From: Cohnella silvisoli
GTDB lineage: Bacteria > Bacillota > Bacilli > Paenibacillales > Paenibacillaceae
Direction of reading: 5' to 3'
DNA: 64,000 nt
NCBI RefSeq assembly: GCF_021190915.1
Contig: NZ_JAIOAP010000013.1
Span: 62,001-126,000, forward strand
Positions within the stretch are counted from its first letter, which is position 1. Each line of letters begins with the position of its first letter. The notes under the pieces were generated by a model, which was given only the letters and a program-made list of their open reading frames with translations, was not told the DNA's origin and ran no database searches. The translations under genes were made by a program, and so were the position numbers. This document shows, one piece after another, positions 24,582 to 32,223 of the stretch.

Positions 24582-25289
24582 ATGTTACTCGCATCCATGA
24601 AGAATGTCGTCTACGGCTATGGGGACACTCCTTGTTTGGAAGACGTGGATATCGAGATCCACAGCGGGGAGTTCGTAGCCGTAACCGGGCCTAACGGAGC
24701 TTCCAAAACTACGCTGCTCAAGTTATCGCTCGGCTTGCTTCAGCCATGGAGCGGAACGGTTGCCCGAGCCCGAAGGCGCGAAGACGGAAAGAAACTCGTC
24801 GTCGGTTACGTTCCTCAACAGATTTCCGCCTTTAATAGCGGATTTCCTAGCAAAGTATTGGAATTCGTTCGCTCGGGTACATATACGCGCGGATCTTGGT
24901 TTAGAAGAATTGATCGCAACGATCATGCGCTAGCCGAGCAAGCGCTGAAGCAGGTCGGAATGTGGGAGCAAAGGAACCGGAAGATAGGCGAATTGTCAGG
25001 CGGACAGAAGCAGAGGATTTGCATCGCAAGGGCATTGGCGCAGCAGCCGGATTTGCTGGTGCTAGACGAACCCTCCAACGGGATGGATACGGATAGCCGG
25101 TCTAGGCTCTACGCACAGCTAGGCGGACTGGTCAAAGAACGCGACATCACTGTCGTCATGGTCACCCATAGCTTATCCGAAGCAAGCCCCTACTTGGATC
25201 GGATCATCCAGTTGGAAAGGAAGGAGGCCGGAGGATGGAAATGCTGCACTACGACTTCATGCAAAGGGCATTTTTCGCCGGTGGGGTAA
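24582..25289 (+). CDS. znuC: Zinc ABC transporter ATP-binding protein
   Basis: 235-aa ATPase of the ZnuCBA/AdcCBA importer. Walker A reads GPNGASKTTLLKL with Ser in place of the usual Gly before the Lys, as I recall for Bacillus AdcC too, so it is likely a family trait and not a defect. Q-loop YVPQQISAF, signature LSGGQKQRICIARAL, Walker B LLVLDEPSNGMD, and H-loop VTHSL are intact. The C-terminal WKCCTTTSC segment could bind zinc. The 3' end overlaps the permease gene by 55 bp, so the two are translationally coupled. Confidence 0.95.
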   Translation: MLLASMKNVVYGYGDTPCLEDVDIEIHSGEFVAVTGPNGASKTTLLKLSLGLLQPWSGTVARARRREDGKKLVVGYVPQQISAFNSGFPSKVLEFVRSGTYTRGSWFRRIDRNDHALAEQALKQVGMWEQRNRKIGELSGGQKQRICIARALAQQPDLLVLDEPSNGMDTDSRSRLYAQLGGLVKERDITVVMVTHSLSEASPYLDRIIQLERKEAGGWKCCTTTSCKGHFSPVG

Positions 25290-26140
25290 TCGCGATGATC
25301 GCTTCGGTGCTTGGCGTATATCTCATGCTGAGAAGACAGGCGTTAATGGCCGATATGCTCTCTCACGTATCGCTGGCCGGAGTCGCGGCGGGAGCTTTGC
25401 TTCAATTTAATCCTGCTTTGACCGGCTTTGCCATAGCCGTACTTGGCGCAATCGTCGTGGAGTTCGTCAGAAGGTCGTATAAATCGTATTCCGAGGTTTC
25501 TATCGCGATCATCATGATCGGCGGACTATCGACGGCTGTCGTCTTGATGTCCATGAATCCGGGAATTAATCGAGGCTTTTCCTCTTATCTGTTCGGATCC
25601 GTCGTTGCCGTGCAGAAGACGGAAATCATTCTTGTCGTCGCTGTCGCTTTTATAGGCTCTTTGTTTTTCTATTTTCTAAGAAAACCGTTGTACCTCATTA
25701 CCTTTGACGAGGAGACGGCGACAGCGAACGGAGTGCCCGTGAAGTTTATTTCCCTGCTATTCAGCATTGTGACGGGGATGATCGTAGCGGCGGCCATGCC
25801 TATCGTCGGCGTTCTGCTCGTATCTTCCTTAATTGTGCTGCCTGCCGCGTTGGCGATTCGGCTTGCTCCAAGCTTTACCGCGGCTTTATGGCTGGCCATG
25901 ATGATCGGAGTTGCGGGAGTTTTCTCCGGTCTGACGGCTTCTTATGAGATGAGTACTCCTCCCGGGGGGACGATCGCGTTGACGCTGTTGTTGTTTCTGA
26001 TCATGGGAATCGGGATCAAGAAGGTTGTCGTGAGATGGAGCAAGCTGCGGAATAAGAAGAGTGAAGAAGAAAGCGGCGGGGAGTTAAAAGAATTGCGGGA
26101 CACGGTGAGGCTTCAGCAAGATTCGACTGTCATTCATTAA
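25235..26140 (+). CDS. znuB: Zinc ABC transporter permease
   Basis: ABC-3-type permease with about eight helices: GVIAMIASVLGVYLMLRRQALMADMLSHVSLAGVAAG, the cytoplasmic-loop signature ETATANGVPVKFISLLFSIVTGMIVA, and GVLLVSSLIVLPAALAIRLAPS. Length 301 aa; the C-terminus has about 30 charged residues beyond the family core. The start at 25235 lies within znuC. Confidence 0.93.
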   Translation: MEMLHYDFMQRAFFAGGVIAMIASVLGVYLMLRRQALMADMLSHVSLAGVAAGALLQFNPALTGFAIAVLGAIVVEFVRRSYKSYSEVSIAIIMIGGLSTAVVLMSMNPGINRGFSSYLFGSVVAVQKTEIILVVAVAFIGSLFFYFLRKPLYLITFDEETATANGVPVKFISLLFSIVTGMIVAAAMPIVGVLLVSSLIVLPAALAIRLAPSFTAALWLAMMIGVAGVFSGLTASYEMSTPPGGTIALTLLLFLIMGIGIKKVVVRWSKLRNKKSEEESGGELKELRDTVRLQQDSTVIH

Positions 26141-26176
26141 ATTATTTTATCGTTAGGTTATGAGGAGGAAGTTGGA

Positions 26177-27124
26177 ATGAAGGCTATCAGTAAAGGTTTG
26201 GCTGGGTTTGCGGTTGCGGCATTGATTTTATCGGGATGCGGAAATTCGAATGGGAAAAACTGGGAAAAATTGAAAGTGGTCGCCTCCTTTTATCCGATGG
26301 TGGAATTCACTAAGCAGGTGGCGGGAGATCATGCGGATGTCGTTGGCTTGATTCCATCCGGCGCAGAGCCGCATGATTGGGAGCCGTCGCCGAAAGACGT
26401 AACGGCCATTCAAGAAGCCGACGTGTTCGTATATAACGGAATCGTAGAAGGATGGGCCGAGAAAACGCTCGCGAGTGCCTCTAACGATAAGAGAATCGTT
26501 GTGGAAGCAAGCAAGGGTATCGCATTGATGGAAGGCACGGAAGAGCATGAGCATGGTGAAGAAGCGCAAGCGGAAGAAGGACATTCGGGGGATGAACATT
26601 CGCTAGATCCGCACGTATGGCTGGATCCCGCGTTAGCCCAGCAGGAAGTTCGTCTTATTCAAGCTGGGTTGGAGAAGGCGGATCCGGACAACAAAGACGA
26701 CTACAAGAAAAACGCGGATGCTTACATCGAGAAGCTTAAAGCGTTAGACGATAAATTTAAGAAAGATTTGAACGGTGCCAAACATAAGGAATTCGTTACC
26801 CAGCATGCCGCTTTTGGATACTTAGCCAAGTCTTACGGTTTGACGCAAGTTCCGATTGCCGGATTGTCGCCGGAGCAGGAGCCGTCCCCGGAGGAGATGG
26901 CGGGTGTCGTCGCATTCGCGAAGGAGCATGAGGTAAAGACGATCTTCTTCGAAACGCTCGTCGACCCGAAGATTGCCCAGACAATCGCGGATGAAATCGG
27001 CGCCAAGACCGATGTGCTCAATCCTATCGAAGGACTGACTGAGGAAGACATAAGCAAGGGTCTTGATTATATCGGTATCATGACTAACAACCTTGCCGGG
27101 TTGGTAAAGGCTTTGAACGAGTAG
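26177..27124 (+). CDS. znuA: Zinc ABC transporter substrate-binding lipoprotein
   Basis: Cluster A-I metal-binding lipoprotein, 315 aa. The signal ends in LILSGCGN (lipobox). Metal-ligand regions: PHDWEPSPKDV (first His), the flexible His/Glu-rich loop EEHEHGEEAQAEEGHSGDEH typical of zinc rather than manganese binders, DPHVWLDP, EFVTQHAAFGYLAKSYG, and ETLVDPKIAQTIADEIG. It captures zinc outside the membrane for ZnuBC. It starts after TGAGGAGGAAG and is 30 bp upstream of the ZagA-type gene in the same operon. Confidence 0.94.
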   Translation: MKAISKGLAGFAVAALILSGCGNSNGKNWEKLKVVASFYPMVEFTKQVAGDHADVVGLIPSGAEPHDWEPSPKDVTAIQEADVFVYNGIVEGWAEKTLASASNDKRIVVEASKGIALMEGTEEHEHGEEAQAEEGHSGDEHSLDPHVWLDPALAQQEVRLIQAGLEKADPDNKDDYKKNADAYIEKLKALDDKFKKDLNGAKHKEFVTQHAAFGYLAKSYGLTQVPIAGLSPEQEPSPEEMAGVVAFAKEHEVKTIFFETLVDPKIAQTIADEIGAKTDVLNPIEGLTEEDISKGLDYIGIMTNNLAGLVKALNE

Positions 27125-27154
27125 GAGAATATTTCGGAATCGCGTAGGGAGCAA

Positions 27155-28378
27155 ATGATGATGAACAATAAAAACAAACTTCCGGTCACCGTATTAAGCG
27201 GCTATTTGGGCGCTGGCAAGACGACTATTCTCAACCACGTGCTGAATAACCGAAATGGGATGCGGGTTGCCGTAATTGTAAACGATCTAGGCGACGTGAA
27301 TATCGACGCGGATCTAATTAAAGATGGCGGCGGGCTTTCGAGAACGGACGAGAAACTCGTGGAGATGTCCAATGGCTGCATTTGCTGCACTTTAAGGGAA
27401 GACCTATTGCGTGAAGTGGAAAGGTTGGCTAAGGAAAACAGGTTCGATTACGTTCTGATCGAATCGACCGGAGTAGGGGAACCTATCCCCGTCGCTCAGA
27501 CGTTTACTTATATCGATGAAGAGCATGGCGTTGATCTAACGCAGTTTTGCCGGCTGGATTGTATGGTGACCGTTGTAGATGCTTATCGGTTTTGGAGCGA
27601 TTTTGCCTCAGGCGATATGCTGCTGGACCGCAAACAGGCGGTTGGCGAAGAGGATACCCGCGAAGTCGTAGATTTGCTCATCGACCAAATCGAATTTTGC
27701 GATGTGCTTATTCTCAATAAGTGCGACAGGGTGGGGGAGAAAGAACTCGGCGAGCTGGAAAAGGTGCTCCGCAGCCTTCAGCCCTGCGCTAAGCTCGTCC
27801 GCTCGGAGTTCGGAAGAGTGGATGCTGCCGATATCCTGAACACGGGGTTGTTCGACTTCGACGAAGCGAGCCAATCGGCGGGATGGATGCAAGAAATGGC
27901 GAAGGAGTATCATGTGCCGGAAACCGAGGAGTACGGCATCTCGTCTTTCGTATACTTGCGCATTCGACCGTTTCATCCCGAGCGGTTGATGGAATGGATG
28001 AGCGAGTGGCCGGCAGAGGTTGTACGCGCCAAAGGGATGGTATGGTTAGCGACTCGCAACGATATGGCACAGAACTTCAGCCAAGCCGGCCCATCGATCC
28101 AATTCGGTCCGGCGGGCTATTGGGTTGCCTCATTGCCTGAGTGGGAAAGGGATGAAATCCTTCGCGAGGATGAGAAAGTCGCGAGCTATTGGGACTCCGT
28201 CTATGGCGATCGGATCAATAAGATCGTGTTTATCGGGCTTTCCTTGAACCGCCAAGAGCTAACGGATGAATTGGACGATTGCCTGCTGACGGATGATGAA
28301 ATGGACATGGATTGGAACGAATTTCACGATGGCTTCCCGAATCAGACGAATGTACAGCTAGAAGAGCAGTTTCATTAG
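27155..28378 (+). CDS. ZagA/YciC-type COG0523 GTPase, copy 4
   Basis: 407-aa GTPase closest in length and layout to Bacillus YciC/ZagA, the Zur-regulated zinc metallochaperone: [76 protein letters not shown]. The long C-terminal domain has [19 protein letters not shown] and [17 protein letters not shown]. Three successive ATG codons (27155, 27158, 27161) follow AGGGAG; spacing favours the second or third. It is the fourth COG0523 paralogue in 9 kb and lies directly after znuA and before the L33 gene. Confidence 0.93.
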   Translation: MMMNNKNKLPVTVLSGYLGAGKTTILNHVLNNRNGMRVAVIVNDLGDVNIDADLIKDGGGLSRTDEKLVEMSNGCICCTLREDLLREVERLAKENRFDYVLIESTGVGEPIPVAQTFTYIDEEHGVDLTQFCRLDCMVTVVDAYRFWSDFASGDMLLDRKQAVGEEDTREVVDLLIDQIEFCDVLILNKCDRVGEKELGELEKVLRSLQPCAKLVRSEFGRVDAADILNTGLFDFDEASQSAGWMQEMAKEYHVPETEEYGISSFVYLRIRPFHPERLMEWMSEWPAEVVRAKGMVWLATRNDMAQNFSQAGPSIQFGPAGYWVASLPEWERDEILREDEKVASYWDSVYGDRINKIVFIGLSLNRQELTDELDDCLLTDDEMDMDWNEFHDGFPNQTNVQLEEQFH

Positions 28379-28433
28379 ACGGATGAAATGGAGTAGAGCC
28401 ATAAAAAGTTTGGAAAATAAGGAGAGGTAACTC

Positions 28434-28583
28434 ATGCGGGTCATCATCACTTTGGCGTGCACGGAATGCGGGGATCGCAACTATACGACTTCGAAAAATA
28501 AACGCACGCACCCATCGAGGCTTGAATTGCGGAAATATAGTCCACGCCTCAAGAAGTACACGATTCACCGGGAAACGCGCTAA
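28434..28583 (+). CDS. rpmG: Ribosomal protein L33, zinc-ligand-poor paralogue
   Basis: 49 residues starting [17 protein letters not shown] and ending [10 protein letters not shown], the full length of L33. Zinc-binding L33 has two CxxC pairs. Here the first (CTEC) remains, but the second is replaced by Ser and Leu (KYSPRLKKY instead of the usual KYCPRC). A four-Cys zinc site is therefore impossible, as in the so-called C-minus forms. The ribosome site GGAGAGGTAACTC is strong. Its place behind znu and the ZagA-type gene fits a Zur-controlled, zinc-sparing ribosomal protein that frees zinc from ribosomes. A terminator follows. Confidence 0.93.
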   Translation: MRVIITLACTECGDRNYTTSKNKRTHPSRLELRKYSPRLKKYTIHRETR

Positions 28584-28605
28584 TAGGCAGGTTAGACAAA
28601 CAAAG

Positions 28606-28659
28606 CAGGGATTACCCACGGTAGAATGTTAAATCTACTGGAGGTCATCCCTGTTTTTT
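28606..28659 (+). terminator. Terminator after rpmG
   Basis: CAGGGATTACC pairs with GGTCATCCCTG (one mismatch), with an inner GTAGA/TCTAC stem, followed by TTTTTT. It ends the zinc operon. Confidence 0.85.
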
Positions 28660-28686
28660 ATGAGCAGGGAAGATGTCCGAAGCTCC

Positions 28687-28960
28687 TGAGTGGTGAGGGC
28701 AGTTTTTTGGCCTTGGCGGAGTCGCAGCGCCACACTCCTGGTGGTGAGGGCAGTTTTTTGGCCTTGGCGAAGTCGCAGCGCTGCATTTCCGGGTGATGAG
28801 GGCAGTTTTTTGGCCTTGGCGAAGTCGCAGCGCTGCATTTCCGGGTGATGAGGGCAGTATTTTGGCCTTGGCGGAGTCGCAGCGGCACACTCCTGAGTGG
28901 TGAGGGCAGTTTTTTGGCCTTGGCTAAGTCGCAGCGCTGCGTATCTGGGCAGCAAGGTTC
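28687..28960. repeat. Tandem repeat, about five 51-52-bp units
   Basis: Units begin GAGGGCAGTTTTTTGGCCTT at 28695, 28746, 28798, 28850 and 28902. There are two sequence versions: one with GCGGAGTCGCAGCG-CACACTCCTG, the other with GCGAAGTCGCAGCGCTGCATTTCC. The order is A-B-B-A-B, with the last unit degenerate. Reading frames through it are repeats of the repeat and are not believed to be genes. Confidence 0.92.
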
Positions 28961-28972
28961 AGCGAGAGCGAA

Positions 28973-30082
28973 TTAAACCGTTCTGCCCTCCATCAGCGAC
29001 ACGGGAATCACAATTTGCCGAAGAAGCGATGGATCCTCTATTGCCTCCAAAAGCAAGCTTACGGCCTCCTCGCCCATCTTCAGTTCTTGCTGCTCGATGC
29101 GAGAGAAGAAATACCCTTGAAAATCGCGGATAGGAGGGGTGTCGAAAGAAAGGATCGCCAACTCATCGGGCACTTTTTTGCCGATTTTCATAGCTGCTTC
29201 AGCCACATGAAAGGCAAATGCGCTGGAAAAAGCGAATACGGCTGAAATCTCCGGTTGGGACTGCAGCCAATCGCGAACCATTTCCTGAGTCATCGCACCA
29301 TCCAAATAGGTGATTTCATCGATGCGGGTTAACCATTGAGAAGGTTCAATCTTAAGCCCCGCTTTTTTGGCCATGTCCAGATAACCGGAGAAACGGTCCT
29401 CGGAGCTCGATGTTTTGGATTTGGTCCCGGATACGATCCCGATCTGCTTATGCCCCTTTTTTATCAAATATTCCGTACCCATATAACCTCCAAGATAATT
29501 GTCGGAGTATACGGCATTCGTTTTGATGCCGGGGAGATAACGGTCGATCAGGACGAAAGGAAATCCATCCGTTTTCAAATTCAATATCGCCTCGCTGTAA
29601 GCCTCCCCGTCCACAGGGAAAATCAGCAGCCCATCCGCACCTGCGGCGCGCAAGAAACGAATGCCTTCCATTTCTTCAAGCTGGGTCGAAGCCGAACGTA
29701 CGATAAGGATCAAATTAAGATCTTTGCATGCTTCTTGCACGCCTTGCAACAGATGGGCAGAAAATTCATCGTTGGTCAGCGGGCTTAGAAATCCCACTCT
29801 CTTTATCGCATCGCCAGTTTCCGCAAAGAGCTGCGAGACGGGTTTGGGAGCATGAGGGTCGGCGACAAAAGTGCCTTTGCCGGCGATCCGGTAAATAAGC
29901 CCTTCTTCCACAAGCAGCTTCAATGCGCTTTTGATCGTAATCCGGCTGACGCCGAACTGTTGGATTAAATCCGCCTCGATCGGTATTTGATCTCCCGGCT
30001 TCAATTCTCCCCGCTCGATCTTTTCTTTGAGTGTTTCCCTTATTTGAAAGTACAATGGTTGGTTGCTTGTAGGTTGCGACAT
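28973..30082 (-). CDS. GntR-type HTH plus LacI-like sensor regulator
   Basis: 369 aa. The N-terminal GntR winged helix (LKEKIERGELKPGDQIPIEADLIQQFGVSRITIKSALKLLVEEGLI; residues ~13-70) is fused to a periplasmic-binding-type LacI/GalR sugar-sensing domain (RVGFLSPLTNDEFSAHLLQGVQEAC onward), the AraR-like layout. It should repress the adjacent divergent sugar import and mannosidase genes until a sugar binds. The ATG start follows GAGAGGAAAGCTT. Divergent from the ABC operon; the shared 249-bp region has an inverted repeat in the operon promoter. Confidence 0.9.
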   Translation of the reverse strand: MSQPTSNQPLYFQIRETLKEKIERGELKPGDQIPIEADLIQQFGVSRITIKSALKLLVEEGLIYRIAGKGTFVADPHAPKPVSQLFAETGDAIKRVGFLSPLTNDEFSAHLLQGVQEACKDLNLILIVRSASTQLEEMEGIRFLRAAGADGLLIFPVDGEAYSEAILNLKTDGFPFVLIDRYLPGIKTNAVYSDNYLGGYMGTEYLIKKGHKQIGIVSGTKSKTSSSEDRFSGYLDMAKKAGLKIEPSQWLTRIDEITYLDGAMTQEMVRDWLQSQPEISAVFAFSSAFAFHVAEAAMKIGKKVPDELAILSFDTPPIRDFQGYFFSRIEQQELKMGEEAVSLLLEAIEDPSLLRQIVIPVSLMEGRTV

Positions 30083-30248
30083 AAGCTTTCCTCTCGTCTA
30101 AATAAAAGTATTATAATGTATTATATCATTATGTTACATCAAGGTTCAATTGGTTTTTTCGAAAACTTTAGTAAGTAAAAGTAACAATTATATGCTTTTT
30201 ACATATAACAAATGAAAATATTCATGATACAAATATAATAAAACATCA

Positions 30249-30277
30249 TTGACATATAATAATATGTGATTTATTAT
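30249..30277 (+). promoter_or_regulatory. Promoter with internal inverted repeat for the glycan operon
   Basis: TTGACA (30249-30254), 17-bp spacer, TATTAT (30272-30277). An inverted repeat, ACATAT-AATA-ATATGT (30252-30267), overlaps the -35 box and spacer, a standard repressor position for the divergent GntR-type protein. The remaining intergenic DNA is AT-rich with no gene. Confidence 0.6.
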
Positions 30278-30331
30278 AACCTTAGTTGAAAGAAAGCGTA
30301 TTCAAGACTCTGCCAATGGGGGATACAAATT

Positions 30332-31222
30332 TTGCAGAACATCTGGAAATGGCGGTACTTTTATTTGTTGCTTACGCCCACGGTCCTTTATTTCATCATT
30401 TTTAGTTACATCCCTTTTTATGGCGTTGTAATCGCTTTTAAGAATTTTCAGCCGTTTTTGGGAATCTGGGACAGCCCTTGGATCGGTTTGAAAAACTTCG
30501 AAACGATGTTTTCATCCGTTAAGTTTCCCGAACTGATTCGCAACACTGTGCTAATTAGCCTGTATCGGCTCATTTTCGGCTTTCCTGTGCCAATCCTATT
30601 CGCGCTGCTGCTGAACGAGGTTCGTGCGATATGGTTCAAACGAACCGTGCAAACGATAACCTATTTTCCACACTTTCTGTCTTGGGTCGTGTTCGGCGGA
30701 ATTATCTTTAACGTCATCGGTCCCTCCGGAATCATTAATCTCGTGCTGGATAAGCTCGGATTGGAAACGATCAATATGGCAGCCAACCCGGACTTATTCC
30801 GCCCGCTTGTTGTCATAACCGGTATTTTGAAAGAGTTCGGCTGGGCCGCAATCATCTATCTGGCAGCCTTAACGGGAATCGATCCGCATCTGTATGAAGC
30901 AGTGAAAGTGGACGGTGCGGGAAAACTCCGGCAAATCTGGCATATTACGCTGCCTGGCATTAGGCCGATGATCGCAATGCTTCTTATTTTGCAGCTGGCG
31001 AGCGTGTTGGATGCCGGTTTCGAGCAGATTCTCATTTTATCCAATCCAGTTGTCTACGGTGTTGGCGATATTATCGATACCTATGTGTACCGCGTCGGCT
31101 TGCTGGAATCGAATTATGGACTGGCAACGGCGGTTGGCCTCTTTAAGGGAGTCATCGCCGCGATCCTGATCGTGTCTGCCAATCATATCATTCGTCGGAC
31201 GGGAGAGAAATCTTTATGGTAA
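30332..31222 (+). CDS. LplB-like sugar ABC permease
   Basis: 296 aa, CUT1 permease 1. Motifs: LLLTPTVLYFIIFSYIPFYGVVIAFKNF, SPWIGLKNFETMF, the EAA loop LYEAVKVDGAGKLRQIWHITLPG, and NPVVYGVGDIIDTYVYRVGL near the end. The start is TTG at 30332 behind GGGGGA. It overlaps the next permease by 7 bp. The operon has no ATPase gene, as is usual for Firmicute sugar importers that share an MsmX-type ATPase. Substrate is inferred as a mannoside-type oligosaccharide from the downstream enzymes. Confidence 0.93.
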   Translation: MQNIWKWRYFYLLLTPTVLYFIIFSYIPFYGVVIAFKNFQPFLGIWDSPWIGLKNFETMFSSVKFPELIRNTVLISLYRLIFGFPVPILFALLLNEVRAIWFKRTVQTITYFPHFLSWVVFGGIIFNVIGPSGIINLVLDKLGLETINMAANPDLFRPLVVITGILKEFGWAAIIYLAALTGIDPHLYEAVKVDGAGKLRQIWHITLPGIRPMIAMLLILQLASVLDAGFEQILILSNPVVYGVGDIIDTYVYRVGLLESNYGLATAVGLFKGVIAAILIVSANHIIRRTGEKSLW

Positions 31223-32160
31223 CGTCGCAAGTTCAAGTCGAAACGAACGAATTGAAGCTTATCAATCGGCCGCAATTATTGGACCGCAACCCGATGTGGG
31301 TGCAGTTATTGATTTACTTGATCCTGATCGCGCTAGCGCTGGTCACCCTGCTGCCGATTCTGAACGTGTTCGCGATGTCGTTCAGCGAAGCGCACGCTAT
31401 TTACGAACATCCTATGATGCTCGTTCCGTACAGCTTTACGCTGGAAGCTTATAAATATATTTTCTCGACATCGATTTTGCTCAAATCGTTTTCCGTAACC
31501 GTATTCGCAACGAGCGTCGGCACATTATTCAATCTCGCAGTGACAATAACCGGCGCCTACGCCTTATCGAAGACAAGGATGCCCGGAAACAAAGTGCTGC
31601 TATGGGTTTGTGTTTTCCCTATGCTGTTCGGGCCCGGGTTGATCCCGATGTATATCCTGCTGAAAAACGTGCATCTGCTGAACAGCATCTGGGTTCTAGT
31701 GATATCGGGCTTGGTCGTCCCTTTTAATCTCATTCTGATGCGCAACTTTTTCTGGAGCATTCCGGAAGAGCTAGAGGAATCCATGCGGATCGACGGGGCG
31801 AGCGAAGTCAGTATTTTATGGCGAATGATCATCCCGCTCTCGAAACCGGCTATCGCTACCATCGGTCTTTTTTATGCCGTAGGCCATTGGAATGATTTTT
31901 TTACGGGGTTGTTTTTCATTACCGACAACACGAAGTGGCCATTGCAGGTGCTTCTCCGTTCCATCGTCATCGATATGAACGCACTGAACATGAGGGGCGT
32001 ATCGACCATGGTGAGCCAGGATGCGACCAAGATCATGCTGACTCCGGAAAATATCAAGGCGGCTACGATCATCTTTGCAGTGGTGCCGATCCTGCTCGTG
32101 TATCCTTTTCTGCAAAAATATTTTGTCAAAGGGATCATGTTGGGCTCCGTGAAAGGTTAA
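31216..32160 (+). CDS. YtcP-like sugar ABC permease
   Basis: 314 aa, partner CUT1 permease 2: QLLIYLILIALALVTLLPILNVFAMSFS, TLEAYKYIFSTSILLKSF, the EAA loop ELEESMRIDGASEVSILWRMIIPLSKP, and the C-terminal FLQKYFVKGIMLGSVKG ending typical of this family. It overlaps the preceding gene and is followed 63 bp later by the binding protein. Confidence 0.93.
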   Translation: MVTSQVQVETNELKLINRPQLLDRNPMWVQLLIYLILIALALVTLLPILNVFAMSFSEAHAIYEHPMMLVPYSFTLEAYKYIFSTSILLKSFSVTVFATSVGTLFNLAVTITGAYALSKTRMPGNKVLLWVCVFPMLFGPGLIPMYILLKNVHLLNSIWVLVISGLVVPFNLILMRNFFWSIPEELEESMRIDGASEVSILWRMIIPLSKPAIATIGLFYAVGHWNDFFTGLFFITDNTKWPLQVLLRSIVIDMNALNMRGVSTMVSQDATKIMLTPENIKAATIIFAVVPILLVYPFLQKYFVKGIMLGSVKG

Positions 32161-32223
32161 ACGCGTTGGGGGATCCGCAAGGATTTTTCATAGAAAACAA
32201 ATCTGTGGATGAGGTGAAAGAAC

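Noticed and set aside
24582-25289. Walker A Gly-to-Ser in ZnuC as a disabling mutation
   Set aside because: The same residue pattern (GASKT) is, to my memory, found in Bacillus AdcC; all other ATPase motifs are intact, so it is treated as a family feature.
28635-28955. Overlapping minus-strand frames with repeated peptide
   Set aside because: They are translations of the 52-bp DNA repeat, open only because the period and composition avoid stops; no ribosome site.
28687-28960. CRISPR array
   Set aside because: Units are head-to-tail repeats with no unique spacers, and no cas genes are nearby.
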